Positions 24,836 through 33,341 of a stretch of DNA of 64,000 nucleotides are shown one piece after another; position 1 is the stretch's first letter, and each line of letters begins with the position of its first letter. The notes under the pieces were generated by a model that was not told the DNA's origin, searched no databases, and saw only the letters and a list, made by a program, of their open reading frames with translations. The position numbers and the translations under genes are program-made. Source of the stretch: Clostridiales bacterium (GTDB lineage Bacteria > Bacillota > Clostridia > Oscillospirales > QAMX01); assembly GCA_016303065.1 (NCBI GenBank), contig JAEDMJ010000001.1, positions 1-64,000 on the forward strand, read 5' to 3'.

Positions 24836-25531
24836 TCATTCCTTGAGTTCAAATTTATATCCGACGCCCCAGACGGTCTTCAGCGTCCATTTGTCGCTCA
24901 CGTTCTTGAGCTTCTCTCTGAGGCGCTTTACGTGGACGTCGACGGTGCGTGTGTCGCCGAAGTATTCAAATCCCCAAACCTGATCGAGAAGCTGGTCCCT
25001 TGTATAGACCCTGTTGGCGTTCTTTGCGAGGAAGAAGAGAAGCTCGATCTCCTTGGGCGGAATGTCCATGGGCTGGCCGTCGACAATGAGCTGATAAGAG
25101 TCCATGTTTATGACGAGCTTGTCCAGAACGATGCACTTGTCGTTGGACGCATTAGGCTCCGCGGGCATATAGCGTCTGAGCACGGCGTTCACCCGCGCGA
25201 CGACCTCGGGCATCTCAAAGGGCTTGACGATATAGTCGTCCGCGCCAAGCTCAAGCCCGGTGACCTTGTCGGCAGTTTCACCTCTTGCGGTCAGCATAAT
25301 GATCGGCACCGTGGATTCCTTGCGGATGCTGTGGCACACCTCCCAGCCGTCCAGACCGGGCATCATTATGTCGAGAAGGACGATGTCGGGCTTTGCAACG
25401 CGGAATTTTACGAGCGCTTCTCCGCCGTTTGAGGCAGTTTCGACCTCAAACCCTTCTTTGGTCATATACAGCTTCAAAAGCTCAAGTATATTTGCGTCGT
25501 CTTCGGCAATAAGCATTCTGCGGTTTGCCAT
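24836..25531 (-). CDS. OmpR/PhoB-family response regulator
   Basis: 231 residues. Receiver domain with Asp11-Asp12, phosphorylation Asp54 in VLLDIMMPG and Lys in DDYIVKPF; winged-helix DNA-binding domain from about residue 130 with RTVDVHVKRLREKL. The ATG at 25531 has GGGAGGAA 6 nt upstream. It is first in the operon with the histidine kinase (gap 42 nt). A TATAAT-like box on the minus strand lies at 25575-25580 with no good -35, so activator dependence is possible. Confidence 0.95.
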   Translation of the reverse strand: MANRRMLIAEDDANILELLKLYMTKEGFEVETASNGGEALVKFRVAKPDIVLLDIMMPGLDGWEVCHSIRKESTVPIIMLTARGETADKVTGLELGADDYIVKPFEMPEVVARVNAVLRRYMPAEPNASNDKCIVLDKLVINMDSYQLIVDGQPMDIPPKEIELLFFLAKNANRVYTRDQLLDQVWGFEYFGDTRTVDVHVKRLREKLKNVSDKWTLKTVWGVGYKFELKE

Positions 25532-25620
25532 GTGCAATTCCTCCCTCATTGTCTGATTCTATTGATCATATTTGATTATAAACTTCAAAACGCCGATATT
25601 CCTAAACACAATGTAAAATT

Positions 25621-25815
25621 TCAGCCGTTTTTGCACTCCGGCTTTCTGACCGCCCTGACGGAAGCCTCCGCTTTCCGCCGCGGAAGTATAAGCTCCCGTC
25701 CGCAGCCGGCGCATCTCAGACGAAAGTCCATTCCGACGCGAAGAACCTCCCATTTTTTCGAGCCGCACGGGTGTTCCTTTTTCATCTCCAGAATGTCTCC
25801 AACCTGAATATCCAT
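25621..25815 (-). CDS. DUF951 small zinc-ribbon-like protein
   Basis: 64 residues matching the DUF951 pattern: VGDILEMKKEHPCGS, EVLRVG, and LRCAGCGRELILPRRK. The two cysteine groups suggest a metal site. The family is nearly universal in Clostridia, often next to genome-maintenance genes, with no established role. AAGGAG lies 7 nt before the ATG at 25815. Confidence 0.88.
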   Translation of the reverse strand: MDIQVGDILEMKKEHPCGSKKWEVLRVGMDFRLRCAGCGRELILPRRKAEASVRAVRKPECKNG

Positions 25816-25902
25816 AATATGACTCCTTTTTTTGTGCAAAACAAAGCCCGGAAAGGCAAACAATAGCGCTGAATCCCCCCGCGAACAAAAAACAGAGGTG
25901 CA

Positions 25903-26241
25903 ATGACGTTTATGAAAACAACCATAAGCGCCGGCTTTGAAAGCCCGGACCATGCCGGCGCCGCGCTCGGCCGGCTCCGGCGCGCCGGAATACCCCTTTA
26001 CCGCTGTACGGTCACGGATATATCCCCGGTAAAATACCCCCACGGCCCCTGGGAATCAGGAAGCATACGTCTCGGAAGCTATAAAACGCTGTTCCTGTCC
26101 CCCCGCGACGGAGACAAGCCGACCGCCGACGTTTTTGAAAGAGGAAGCCTTTTGACCGTGGAGACCGACCGGGAAAAAGCCGACGACACCCGGCATCTTC
26201 TCTGCAACAGCCGCGCCTTTGAAATCAAAGTGCGGAGCTGA
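25903..26241 (+). CDS. Small protein of unknown function
   Basis: 112 residues, without signal peptide or membrane segment. The N-terminal part, with GFESPDHAGAALGRLRRAGI, looks like a ferredoxin-like alpha/beta segment of the kind seen in stress proteins; the rest gives no family. AGAGG precedes the ATG; an alternative ATG is three codons downstream. It lies between DUF951 (divergent) and the MBL-fold gene (convergent, 12 nt between stops). Confidence 0.55.
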   Translation: MTFMKTTISAGFESPDHAGAALGRLRRAGIPLYRCTVTDISPVKYPHGPWESGSIRLGSYKTLFLSPRDGDKPTADVFERGSLLTVETDREKADDTRHLLCNSRAFEIKVRS

Positions 26242-26253
26242 TGCCCGGGCGCG

Positions 26254-27000
26254 TCAAAGCTCAAACACGCTTCCGTCCCGGGCAAGCTCACAGGCAAAGG
26301 GAACGCGGCTGCGCAGGATCTCAAACTTTTCCCCGTTTCTCTTCGGTGAAAAATGATTCACAATCAAAAGCCCCGTGTCCAGACCGCGGAGCTTTTCCGC
26401 GGAAACGTCCAGGTCGTTGTGCGCCGCTTCGACAACCACCGCATCCCACTTTTCTTTCAGGGCGTGCGCAAGAAACTCCGTCATGTCTCCGCTGATGTCC
26501 CCGGAGAACAAAATGCGCTTTTGGCCGGCCGTGACGGCAAAAGAATACGCCGGCCTTCCCCTGAGGTGATCCGACGGACGCGCCTCGAGAGAAAATCCTT
26601 CTTCCGAAAACACCTGCCCCGCCCCGTAAACCCGGATCTCCGGAAGCCGGCGGATACCTCCGCCGACGACTTTTATCCATGCGGTCATCGCATCGACTCC
26701 CGCCTGCTCGGGAAGGAAGAACGCCGGCGCCGGTCCACTGTTTCGGAAATAGTTTATATAATCGCCGAGTTCCAAAAGCCCGTTGGCATGGTCCCCGTGC
26801 ATATGCGTCACAAAGCACGCACGGATGAACTGGGGGTCGATCCCCTCCCGCACGCAAAGGGCGACAACTGGCGCGCCCGCATCGATCATATACCTTTCTC
26901 CGCCGCTCTCAACGATCGCCGAAGAACAGAATCTGTCCTTTTCGGGAAGCCCGTGGCTCGTCCCCAGAAAGCGGATTTTGACGCTTTGACTTTTGCTCAT
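26254..27000 (-). CDS. MBL-fold hydrolase, RNase Z-like
   Basis: 248 residues with IRFLGTSHGLP at the N-terminus, THMHGDHANGL (zinc ligands), a later FSGDIS and EAAHNDLD. The pattern is that of short RNase Z/ElaC-like phosphodiesterases or related metal-dependent hydrolases. The exosite arm of tRNase Z is not seen, so the tRNA role is unproven. GGAG lies 4-5 nt before the ATG. Its stop faces that of the 25903 gene. Confidence 0.8.
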   Translation of the reverse strand: MSKSQSVKIRFLGTSHGLPEKDRFCSSAIVESGGERYMIDAGAPVVALCVREGIDPQFIRACFVTHMHGDHANGLLELGDYINYFRNSGPAPAFFLPEQAGVDAMTAWIKVVGGGIRRLPEIRVYGAGQVFSEEGFSLEARPSDHLRGRPAYSFAVTAGQKRILFSGDISGDMTEFLAHALKEKWDAVVVEAAHNDLDVSAEKLRGLDTGLLIVNHFSPKRNGEKFEILRSRVPFACELARDGSVFEL

Positions 27001-27123
27001 ATGGCTCCGTACCCCCTGTATTGCAAATATTATCCAAGTTTATTATATCATTCCCGCCGCCGGTTTTCAACAGAAAACCCAGGCGGCAGTTTTTTCTTTT
27101 TTCGCAAAAAAACGTCTTTGCTC

Positions 27124-27152
27124 TTGAAATTATTTGCCGAAACTGATATCAT
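27124..27152 (+). promoter_or_regulatory. Promoter of the oxidoreductase-nadK unit
   Basis: TTGAAA (27124-27129) and TATCAT (27147-27152), 17-bp spacing, 55 nt before the ATG at 27208. Confidence 0.7.
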
Positions 27153-27207
27153 TAAGAGAGGGGCTCCCCCTGAAACAATATTGGATATAAAAGGACAGGC
27201 GAACACA

Positions 27208-28227
27208 ATGAAAAAATACAGGGCTGCCGTCGTCGGCTGCGGCGTGATATCAAAAAACCACATCAACGCTCTTCAGAACAGCGCTCTCGCAGAGCTTGTC
27301 TCCGTGTGCGACATTGTCCCGGAACGCGCGGCAGCGGCAGGCGAAAAGGCCGGCTGCCGCTATTATACCGATCTTGCCAAAATGATAGAAGAGGAAAAGC
27401 CGGATTCCCTTCACATCTGTCTTCCCCACTATCTCCACTCCAAAGCCGCCATATACGCGATGGAACACGGCCTCTGGGCGCTGAGCGAAAAGCCGATGGA
27501 CGCCTTTCTCCCGGCGGCGCGCGAAATGGCCGCGGTCTCCGAGAAAACCGGCATGCGCCTCGGCGTTATTTTCCAGAACCGCTATAACCCCGGCAGCGTT
27601 TTCGCGAAAAAGCTGATCGAAAGCGGCGAAGCCGGTCGCGTCATCTCCCTGACCGGCATTGTGTGCTGGCACAGGGACGAACCGTATTACGCCCAGAAAT
27701 GGAGAGCGGACTACTCCACCGCCGGCGGCGGAGTGCTTATAAACCAGGCGATACACACGCTCGACCTCATCCGCTGGCTCTCCGGCTCCGACGTTGCCTC
27801 CGTCAAAGCCACCGCATCCCACCACGGACTCACCAGCGCCCGCGTCGAAGACACGGCCGAAGGCTTTATTATCTTTGCGAACGGCGCCACGGGACTTTTC
27901 TGGTTCACGATCAACGACTCCCTCGACCGGGACGTCACGGTCACGGTGAAGTGCGAAAACTGCGAGATCCGGCTTGTCCGCGACTCTGCCACCGCCGTCT
28001 TCAACGACGGAAGAGTTCTTGAAAGCGGACGCGACACCCGTCCCTCCGTCAGCGCAAAGAGCTGCTACGGCAACAGCCACGATATACAGATTGAAGAGTT
28101 CTACGGCGACCCCGACGGAAGCCTTGTCCGCGCCGGCGTCCGCGAAGCGCTCAAGACCCAGGAGCTCCTTGCCGATATATTCGACTGCGCCGCAAAGACA
28201 AATCCGGCCATCCCCGAAATGAGGTAA
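27208..28227 (+). CDS. Gfo/Idh/MocA-family oxidoreductase
   Basis: 339 residues. Rossmann domain with AAVVGCGVISKNHINAL (GxGxxx), LSEKPM (the EKP motif with catalytic Lys) and NQAIHTLDLIRWLSG (the His of the second catalytic motif). Such enzymes oxidise or epimerise sugars, inositols or sugar derivatives with NAD(P). Substrate is not readable; with the nearby glycosidases a role in glycan-sugar metabolism is plausible. AAGGA precedes the ATG at 27208; upstream open frame is discarded because it would run through a promoter. It is followed by nadK 7 nt later. Confidence 0.88.
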   Translation: MKKYRAAVVGCGVISKNHINALQNSALAELVSVCDIVPERAAAAGEKAGCRYYTDLAKMIEEEKPDSLHICLPHYLHSKAAIYAMEHGLWALSEKPMDAFLPAAREMAAVSEKTGMRLGVIFQNRYNPGSVFAKKLIESGEAGRVISLTGIVCWHRDEPYYAQKWRADYSTAGGGVLINQAIHTLDLIRWLSGSDVASVKATASHHGLTSARVEDTAEGFIIFANGATGLFWFTINDSLDRDVTVTVKCENCEIRLVRDSATAVFNDGRVLESGRDTRPSVSAKSCYGNSHDIQIEEFYGDPDGSLVRAGVREALKTQELLADIFDCAAKTNPAIPEMR

Positions 28228-28234
28228 TACATAA

Positions 28235-29101
28235 ATGCTCCCCAGGATTGCAGTAATCCCAAACACCACAAAAGATCTTTCCGGAGCCCCGGCAAAGAAG
28301 CTTTTCAAAAGGCTCCTTGCCGGGAGTTCTTCCGTGTTTTTACCGGAAGACACGGAGGAATTTTTTCCCTGGCTTTGTGACAAATCCGTCCGCTTTCTTC
28401 CCGAAGCCCGGCTTTTCGGCAGCGCGGATATAATCTTTGTTCTCGGCGGGGACGGCTCCGTCATCGACGCTGCGCGCCGCGCCGCGGTTTACGGCGTCCC
28501 CATGACGGGCGTAAACTTCGGAACCGTCGGGTACCTCTCCGAAATCGGCATCGACGAGCTTGAGCTCGTGGACAAGGTCCTCTCCGGCAATTACACCGTC
28601 GAAGACCGCGTCATGCTCGACATAGAGATACGAAGCGAAGAAACAGTCCGCAGCATCACCGCTTTGAACGAAGCCTCCCTCACCAACGGGCCGATCACCC
28701 GGCTCATGGACATTGAACTCTGCTGCAACGGCGTCCCTGTGGAAGTCTGCCGCGCAAACGGCCTCGTCATCGCCACGCCCACCGGCTCGACCGGATACTC
28801 CATGTCCGCCGGAGGGCCCGTGCTGGATCCAACGCTCGACTGTCTGTGCATCACGCCCGTCTGTTCCCATCTTCTCCGGAACCGCCCCTTCATTCTGAGC
28901 GGCGGTTCGGAACTGGACCTTCGGAATATCCGCTGCGAAGGGAACACGATTTACCTCTCATCCGACGGACGCGACGTCGTCGAGCTCTCCCCCTCCACAA
29001 CCATACGCATACGCCGCAGCCAAACCGTGACACGCCTCATCCGCGCAAAATCCGACGGATTTCTCGGCGTGCTTAACCGAAAAATGTGGGCGCAGAAATA
29101 G
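28235..29101 (+). CDS. nadK: NAD kinase
   Basis: 288 residues with VLGGDGSVIDAAR (GGDGS), FGTVGYLSE, LNEASLTNG (NE/D) and ATPTGSTGYSMSAGGP (GSTGYS). It phosphorylates NAD to NADP with ATP or polyphosphate. The ATG follows the oxidoreductase stop by 7 nt, with GAGGT 9 nt upstream, so the pair is co-transcribed, and the NADPH-linked nfnAB follow in a separate unit. Confidence 0.95.
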   Translation: MLPRIAVIPNTTKDLSGAPAKKLFKRLLAGSSSVFLPEDTEEFFPWLCDKSVRFLPEARLFGSADIIFVLGGDGSVIDAARRAAVYGVPMTGVNFGTVGYLSEIGIDELELVDKVLSGNYTVEDRVMLDIEIRSEETVRSITALNEASLTNGPITRLMDIELCCNGVPVEVCRANGLVIATPTGSTGYSMSAGGPVLDPTLDCLCITPVCSHLLRNRPFILSGGSELDLRNIRCEGNTIYLSSDGRDVVELSPSTTIRIRRSQTVTRLIRAKSDGFLGVLNRKMWAQK

Positions 29102-29132
29102 CGTTTTCACTTTTATCGGTTAAATTTGCCAA

Positions 29133-29161
29133 TTTACAAAGCTAAATCGCAGTGCTATAAT
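29133..29161 (+). promoter_or_regulatory. Promoter of nfnAB
   Basis: TTTACA (29133-29138) and TATAAT (29156-29161) with 17-bp spacing. Upstream and overlapping the -35 is an imperfect inverted repeat TTAAATT-TGCC-AATTTAC (about 29120-29137). Confidence 0.82.
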
Positions 29162-29192
29162 AATTTATTATTTCACTAAAGGGAGGCTTCCC

Positions 29193-30029
29193 ATGTATAA
29201 GATCCTCGAGAAGGAGAGTCTGAATCCGACCGTCACAAAGATGGTCGTCGAAGCTCCGCTCATCGCCGCACACGCCGAGCCGGGGCAGTTCATCATTCTC
29301 CGGGCCGCTCCCGACGGAGAACGCATTCCACTCACCATTGCGGATTACGACCGCGAACGCGGCACTGTGACCATAATATTCCAGATCGTCGGAGCAACGA
29401 CGATGGTTCTCAACTCCCTGAACGCCGGCGACTGCATCCCCGACTTTACCGGGCCGCTGGGCCGTCCCACACAGACCGAGGGGCTGCGCCGCGTTGCCGT
29501 CGTGGGCGGCGGCGTCGGCTGTGCCATCGCCTATCCGGTGGCGAAAAAGCTTTCCAAGGGCGGCTGCACCGTTCACAGCATCGTCGGGTTCCGCTCCAAA
29601 GACCTCGTCATTCTTGAAAAAGAGTTTGAATCCGCTTCCGCCGTCATGAAAAAGATGAGCGACGACGGAAGCTGGGGCGAAAAGGGACTCGTCACCGACG
29701 CGCTCAGAGCGCTTATCGAGTCCGGCGAACAGTACGACGAGGTCATCGCCATCGGACCGCTCATCATGATGAAATTTGTCTGCGCGCTGACCCGCGAGTT
29801 CGGCATCCACACCGTCGTCAGCATGAACCCCATAATGATCGACGGCACCGGAATGTGCGGCGGCTGCCGTCTCTCCGTGGGCGGAAAGACCGTTTTCGCC
29901 TGTGTCGACGGCCCCGAATTTGACGGACACCAGGTCGATTTTGACGAGGCGATGCGCCGCGGCGCAATGTACCGTCCGGCCGAAGCCGCGGCGCGGGAAA
30001 AGACCTGTCAGCTGCTTGCCGGAAAATGA
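29193..30029 (+). CDS. nfnA: NADH-dependent ferredoxin:NADP+ oxidoreductase, alpha subunit
   Basis: 278 residues. N-terminal FAD-binding beta-barrel (PGQFIILR, RIPLTIAD), NAD-binding domain (VVGGGVGCAIAYPVA) and a C-terminal 2Fe-2S site, MCGGCR with later FACVDGPEFDGH. The family includes NfnA/SudB and PyrK-like proteins; the following gene settles the assignment as the NfnAB complex, which couples NADH and ferredoxin to NADP reduction by electron bifurcation. It overlaps nfnB. Confidence 0.92.
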   Translation: MYKILEKESLNPTVTKMVVEAPLIAAHAEPGQFIILRAAPDGERIPLTIADYDRERGTVTIIFQIVGATTMVLNSLNAGDCIPDFTGPLGRPTQTEGLRRVAVVGGGVGCAIAYPVAKKLSKGGCTVHSIVGFRSKDLVILEKEFESASAVMKKMSDDGSWGEKGLVTDALRALIESGEQYDEVIAIGPLIMMKFVCALTREFGIHTVVSMNPIMIDGTGMCGGCRLSVGGKTVFACVDGPEFDGHQVDFDEAMRRGAMYRPAEAAAREKTCQLLAGK

Positions 30030-30043
30030 GCGGAGGAAAAAAC

Positions 30044-31435
30044 ATGCCCAATATGAGTCCCGTTAAAAATCCGATGCCCCACCAGGCGGCGGATGAAAGA
30101 AAAAACAATTTTCGCGAGGTCGCCCTCGGCTACACTGCGGAGATCGCAAAGGACGAGGCCCGGCGCTGCCTCAACTGCAAAAACAAGCCCTGCGTCAAGG
30201 GCTGCCCAGTACATATCGATATCCCGTCGTTTCTCTGCCGCGCCGCGGAGGGCGATTTTGACGGAGCCTACGCCGTCATCGCCGCGTCGTCTTCCCTTCC
30301 CGCCGTCTGCGGACGCGTCTGCCCCCAGGAGTCCCAGTGCGAGGCGTTCTGCACACGCGGCATAAAGGGCGAAGCCGTCGCCATAGGCCGTGTCGAGCGC
30401 TTTGTCGCCGACAGACACAGCGAAAGCTCCGCCGCCGCTCCCGCCCGCCCGGAACCCAACGGCCACCGCGTTGCAATCGTGGGCTCCGGCCCCGCCGGAC
30501 TGACCTGCGCCGGAGACCTGGCGAAGCTCGGCTATGAGGTTTCCGTGTTTGAAGCGCTCCACGTTGCCGGAGGCGTGCTCGTCTACGGCATCCCCGAATT
30601 CAGACTTCCCAAAGACATAGTCAGACGCGAGATCGCCTCCCTTGAAGCGCTCGGCGTGAAGATCATGACCGATTCCGTCATCGGACGGCTTCTCTCAATC
30701 GACGAGCTCTTTGCCGACGGCTTTGAAGCCGTCTTTATCGGCACCGGCGCCGGTCTTCCCCGCTTCATGGGTATCCCCGGCGAAAACCTCAACGGCGTCA
30801 GCTCCGCAAACGAATTCCTGACCCGCATCAACCTTATGAAAGCCTACCGCGAAGACTCCTCCACACCGGTCCAACGCGCCGGGCGCGTCGCCGTTGTCGG
30901 CGGCGGAAACGTCGCCATGGACGCCGCCCGCTGCGCTCTGCGTCTCGGTGCAAAGGAGGTCAGCATCGTCTACCGCCGCGGCGAAGAAGAGCTCCCCGCC
31001 AGAGCCGAAGAGATCGCCCACGCCAGGGAGGAAGGCATCGTGTTCCGCCTTCTGACAAACCCGGTCGAGATCCTCGGAAACGAACGCGGCGAGGTCGTCG
31101 GAATGCGCTGCGTGAAGATGGGTCTCGGCGAGCCCGACGCATCCGGAAGACGCAAACCGATCCAGATCGACGGAAGCGATTTTGAAATTCCCCTCGACAG
31201 CGTCATTATGGCCATCGGCACTTCCCCCAATCCCCTTATCAAAAACACGACCTCCGGTCTTGACACCACCAAATTCGGCGGTATCGTGACCGACGACTCC
31301 GGCGTCACCACCCGTCCCGGCGTCTTTGCGGGGGGCGACGCCGTCACCGGCGCCGCAACGGTCATTTTGGCCATGGGCGCAGGAAAAACCGCCGCAAAGT
31401 CCATTGACGAATATATCCGCTCAAAGGCAGACTGA
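30044..31435 (+). CDS. nfnB: NfnB: electron-bifurcating transhydrogenase beta subunit (GltD-like)
   Basis: 463 residues from the ATG at 30044 (GGAGG 7 nt upstream); an earlier in-frame ATG at 30026 overlaps nfnA. N-terminal Cys clusters CLNCKNKPCVKGCP and CGRVCPQESQCE bind 4Fe-4S clusters; then FAD/NADP Rossmann domain with IVGSGPAGLTCAGDLAK and VVGGGNVAMDAARCALRLG. Length and layout match NfnB, the partner of NfnA in the complex that forms NADPH from NADH and reduced ferredoxin. Confidence 0.95.
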   Translation: MPNMSPVKNPMPHQAADERKNNFREVALGYTAEIAKDEARRCLNCKNKPCVKGCPVHIDIPSFLCRAAEGDFDGAYAVIAASSSLPAVCGRVCPQESQCEAFCTRGIKGEAVAIGRVERFVADRHSESSAAAPARPEPNGHRVAIVGSGPAGLTCAGDLAKLGYEVSVFEALHVAGGVLVYGIPEFRLPKDIVRREIASLEALGVKIMTDSVIGRLLSIDELFADGFEAVFIGTGAGLPRFMGIPGENLNGVSSANEFLTRINLMKAYREDSSTPVQRAGRVAVVGGGNVAMDAARCALRLGAKEVSIVYRRGEEELPARAEEIAHAREEGIVFRLLTNPVEILGNERGEVVGMRCVKMGLGEPDASGRRKPIQIDGSDFEIPLDSVIMAIGTSPNPLIKNTTSGLDTTKFGGIVTDDSGVTTRPGVFAGGDAVTGAATVILAMGAGKTAAKSIDEYIRSKAD

Positions 31436-31464
31436 GTTTTTTTCACACCGCCAAAACGCAATAT

Positions 31465-31508
31465 AAAACACCGGAGCAGGCTTATTAAAAACCTGCTCCG
31501 GTGTTTTT
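31465..31508. terminator. Terminator between nfnB and the HD-domain gene
   Basis: Perfect 16-bp stem (31465-31480 with 31492-31507), with T-run on the plus strand and an A-run giving T on the minus strand, so it ends both convergent units. Confidence 0.95.
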
Positions 31509-31622
31509 ATCTGAAAAACAGTATTTTTTCCGTTCTGCCGGGCAATCTATGTATCTGCCGGACAATTCATGTACAGCATTTTAACTTTACTGCCCTTTGC
31601 TGCCAAATAAAGTTTATTTGCT

Positions 31623-33314
31623 TTACAAAATCCCGCGTTCTTCAAGCTCCGCTTCCGCCGCTTTTATTCCGTCCGCTTCTTTCAGTGAGACAAAAAGCTT
31701 GTTTCGGTCAAATGCAATGCCGTATCTTTCAAGCACTCGGACCGCGGCAACGCTTACAAACGGAAGCTCCTTTCCGGCATAAACATAGGCGTTCCAGGAA
31801 TGGTTGGCAAAAGCTCCGGCCCAGTCATTCAGATCCACGATCTCTGAGATGGGGACAAGCCGCCCGTCTCCCGACGCAACGAGCGAATCGGTGAAGTCCT
31901 TTGCCATCTTGAGCTTCGGCACAACGGCGTGCACGGAGTACCTCTCCAGGGGGGGCTTTCCAAGCTTTCCGAGAAGGAAGTTCGTCTCTTCGAGAACCTC
32001 GCCTCTCAGATCCTGTATGCTCCGGAGCGTGTCCGCCAGCGCGGCGATCGAAAGCTCCGGTTTTCCGACCCCGGCCACGGAAACCACGTTTCCGAAATTT
32101 ACGACAAGCGCTTTTTTGGGAAGCCTCCTTGCGAAGATGTCCCCGACCACATCCGAAAGCGTCAGAGCGGAACCCACGTGTATTTTCTTCCGGGAAAGCG
32201 CCACCTGCCGCTCCGGATCGTCCTGAGCCGAAAGGCAGGTTATGTCGTCGTCGCACCAGTAGAGGAATTCGCAGGGGGTTCGGAGCTTTCCGTTGCACTG
32301 CAAACCCTCCACGACGTCCGCCACGAGCGACTCCGTCGCCATGACCTTCTGATGCCTGTATATGTGCCGCGTCAGCTGGAGCTTGCTGAAGACCATCTCC
32401 TCCACCGTGGAAATTCCCGAGCTGGCAACGGTGAGATAGAGTCCGGTGATCCCCTCCGAACGGTATTCTGCCATTCGGAGCTTATAGAGAAAACGGTCGA
32501 TGTGATACGAAAGGGCAATGCCCGTGGCATAGCTGTCCCGGCGAAGATAGTCCAGAGAGTCCGCGTCAAACTGCCCGTTTATAAGCTGGGTCATGTAATA
32601 GTCGCATTCCCGTTCTCCCGAATCCGGATCGATGCGCGGCTCAAGATACGCGCCGACGATCATCCGTCCGATATCCGAAAGAAGCTCCTTCGCCGTTTCT
32701 CCCTCGCCGAACGGATAGCCGCTTTCGCGCTCCATAAATCCGGCAAAGCTGGGAGTGTTGATTATCATATAGCCCAGTATCTCGTGCGGCTGCGCCGAAC
32801 GGAAAATTCCGAACTTCTCTCTCAGCGCGGCAAACTCCGGCATCACACCGTAAGCCGACTCCGACACATGGGAGAAAAAGCAGTGCCCCACGTCGTGAAG
32901 CAGGGCCGCCATTCTGAGCTTGTATATGTTCCCGTCCGGGATGAGGCGCTTTTTCTTTCTTGCGCTCAGGTTTTCGTCCTGGTTGATGCTGGAGATCATT
33001 TTTGAAAGCACGGCGGCAACGCCGAGAGTGTGCTCAAAGCGCGAATGCTGCGCAGAGGGATACGTCATCTCCGCAAGACCGAGCTGATTGATGCGCCTCA
33101 GACGCTGCAAAAGCGGAGAGTCAATAACGCGCAGCTCCCAGGGATAGAAAGTCACCGTTCCCCAGACGCAGTCGTGTATCACCTTGCCTGCGCCATAGTC
33201 CGAAGGACGGTAGCCTTTCAAAAGGCTCGAAACGAACTTTTCGGCTCCGTCTGCGAAATTTTCACAGATCCGGTCTCTTTCAAATTCCGAATTCCCGCCC
33301 GGATACGCCGTCAT
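31623..33314 (-). CDS. HD-domain phosphohydrolase (SAMHD1/dGTPase-like)
   Basis: 563 residues from the ATG at 33314 (GGAGGT 6 nt upstream; an in-frame GTG two codons earlier is too close). N-terminal HD motifs: HSRFEHTLGV (His) and ALLHDVGHCFFSH (His-Asp, plus distal His). This is the arrangement of bacterial COG1078 HD proteins that include dNTP triphosphohydrolases. The C-terminal half (residues 300-560) has no recognised domain. Substrate likely a nucleotide but unproven. Confidence 0.8.
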   Translation of the reverse strand: MTAYPGGNSEFERDRICENFADGAEKFVSSLLKGYRPSDYGAGKVIHDCVWGTVTFYPWELRVIDSPLLQRLRRINQLGLAEMTYPSAQHSRFEHTLGVAAVLSKMISSINQDENLSARKKKRLIPDGNIYKLRMAALLHDVGHCFFSHVSESAYGVMPEFAALREKFGIFRSAQPHEILGYMIINTPSFAGFMERESGYPFGEGETAKELLSDIGRMIVGAYLEPRIDPDSGERECDYYMTQLINGQFDADSLDYLRRDSYATGIALSYHIDRFLYKLRMAEYRSEGITGLYLTVASSGISTVEEMVFSKLQLTRHIYRHQKVMATESLVADVVEGLQCNGKLRTPCEFLYWCDDDITCLSAQDDPERQVALSRKKIHVGSALTLSDVVGDIFARRLPKKALVVNFGNVVSVAGVGKPELSIAALADTLRSIQDLRGEVLEETNFLLGKLGKPPLERYSVHAVVPKLKMAKDFTDSLVASGDGRLVPISEIVDLNDWAGAFANHSWNAYVYAGKELPFVSVAAVRVLERYGIAFDRNKLFVSLKEADGIKAAEAELEERGIL

Positions 33315-33341
33315 TGTCACACCTCCGCTCCCGCTTTCCGA

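Noticed and set aside
26353..27207. In-frame extension of the MocA-type oxidoreductase upstream to 26353
   Set aside because: It would overlap the MBL-fold gene on the opposite strand and run through the promoter at 27124; the Rossmann start at 27208 is complete.
29118..29140. Rex box at nfnAB
   Set aside because: The repeat does not fit TTGTTAA-N4-TTAACAA; it is reported only as an uncharacterised palindrome.
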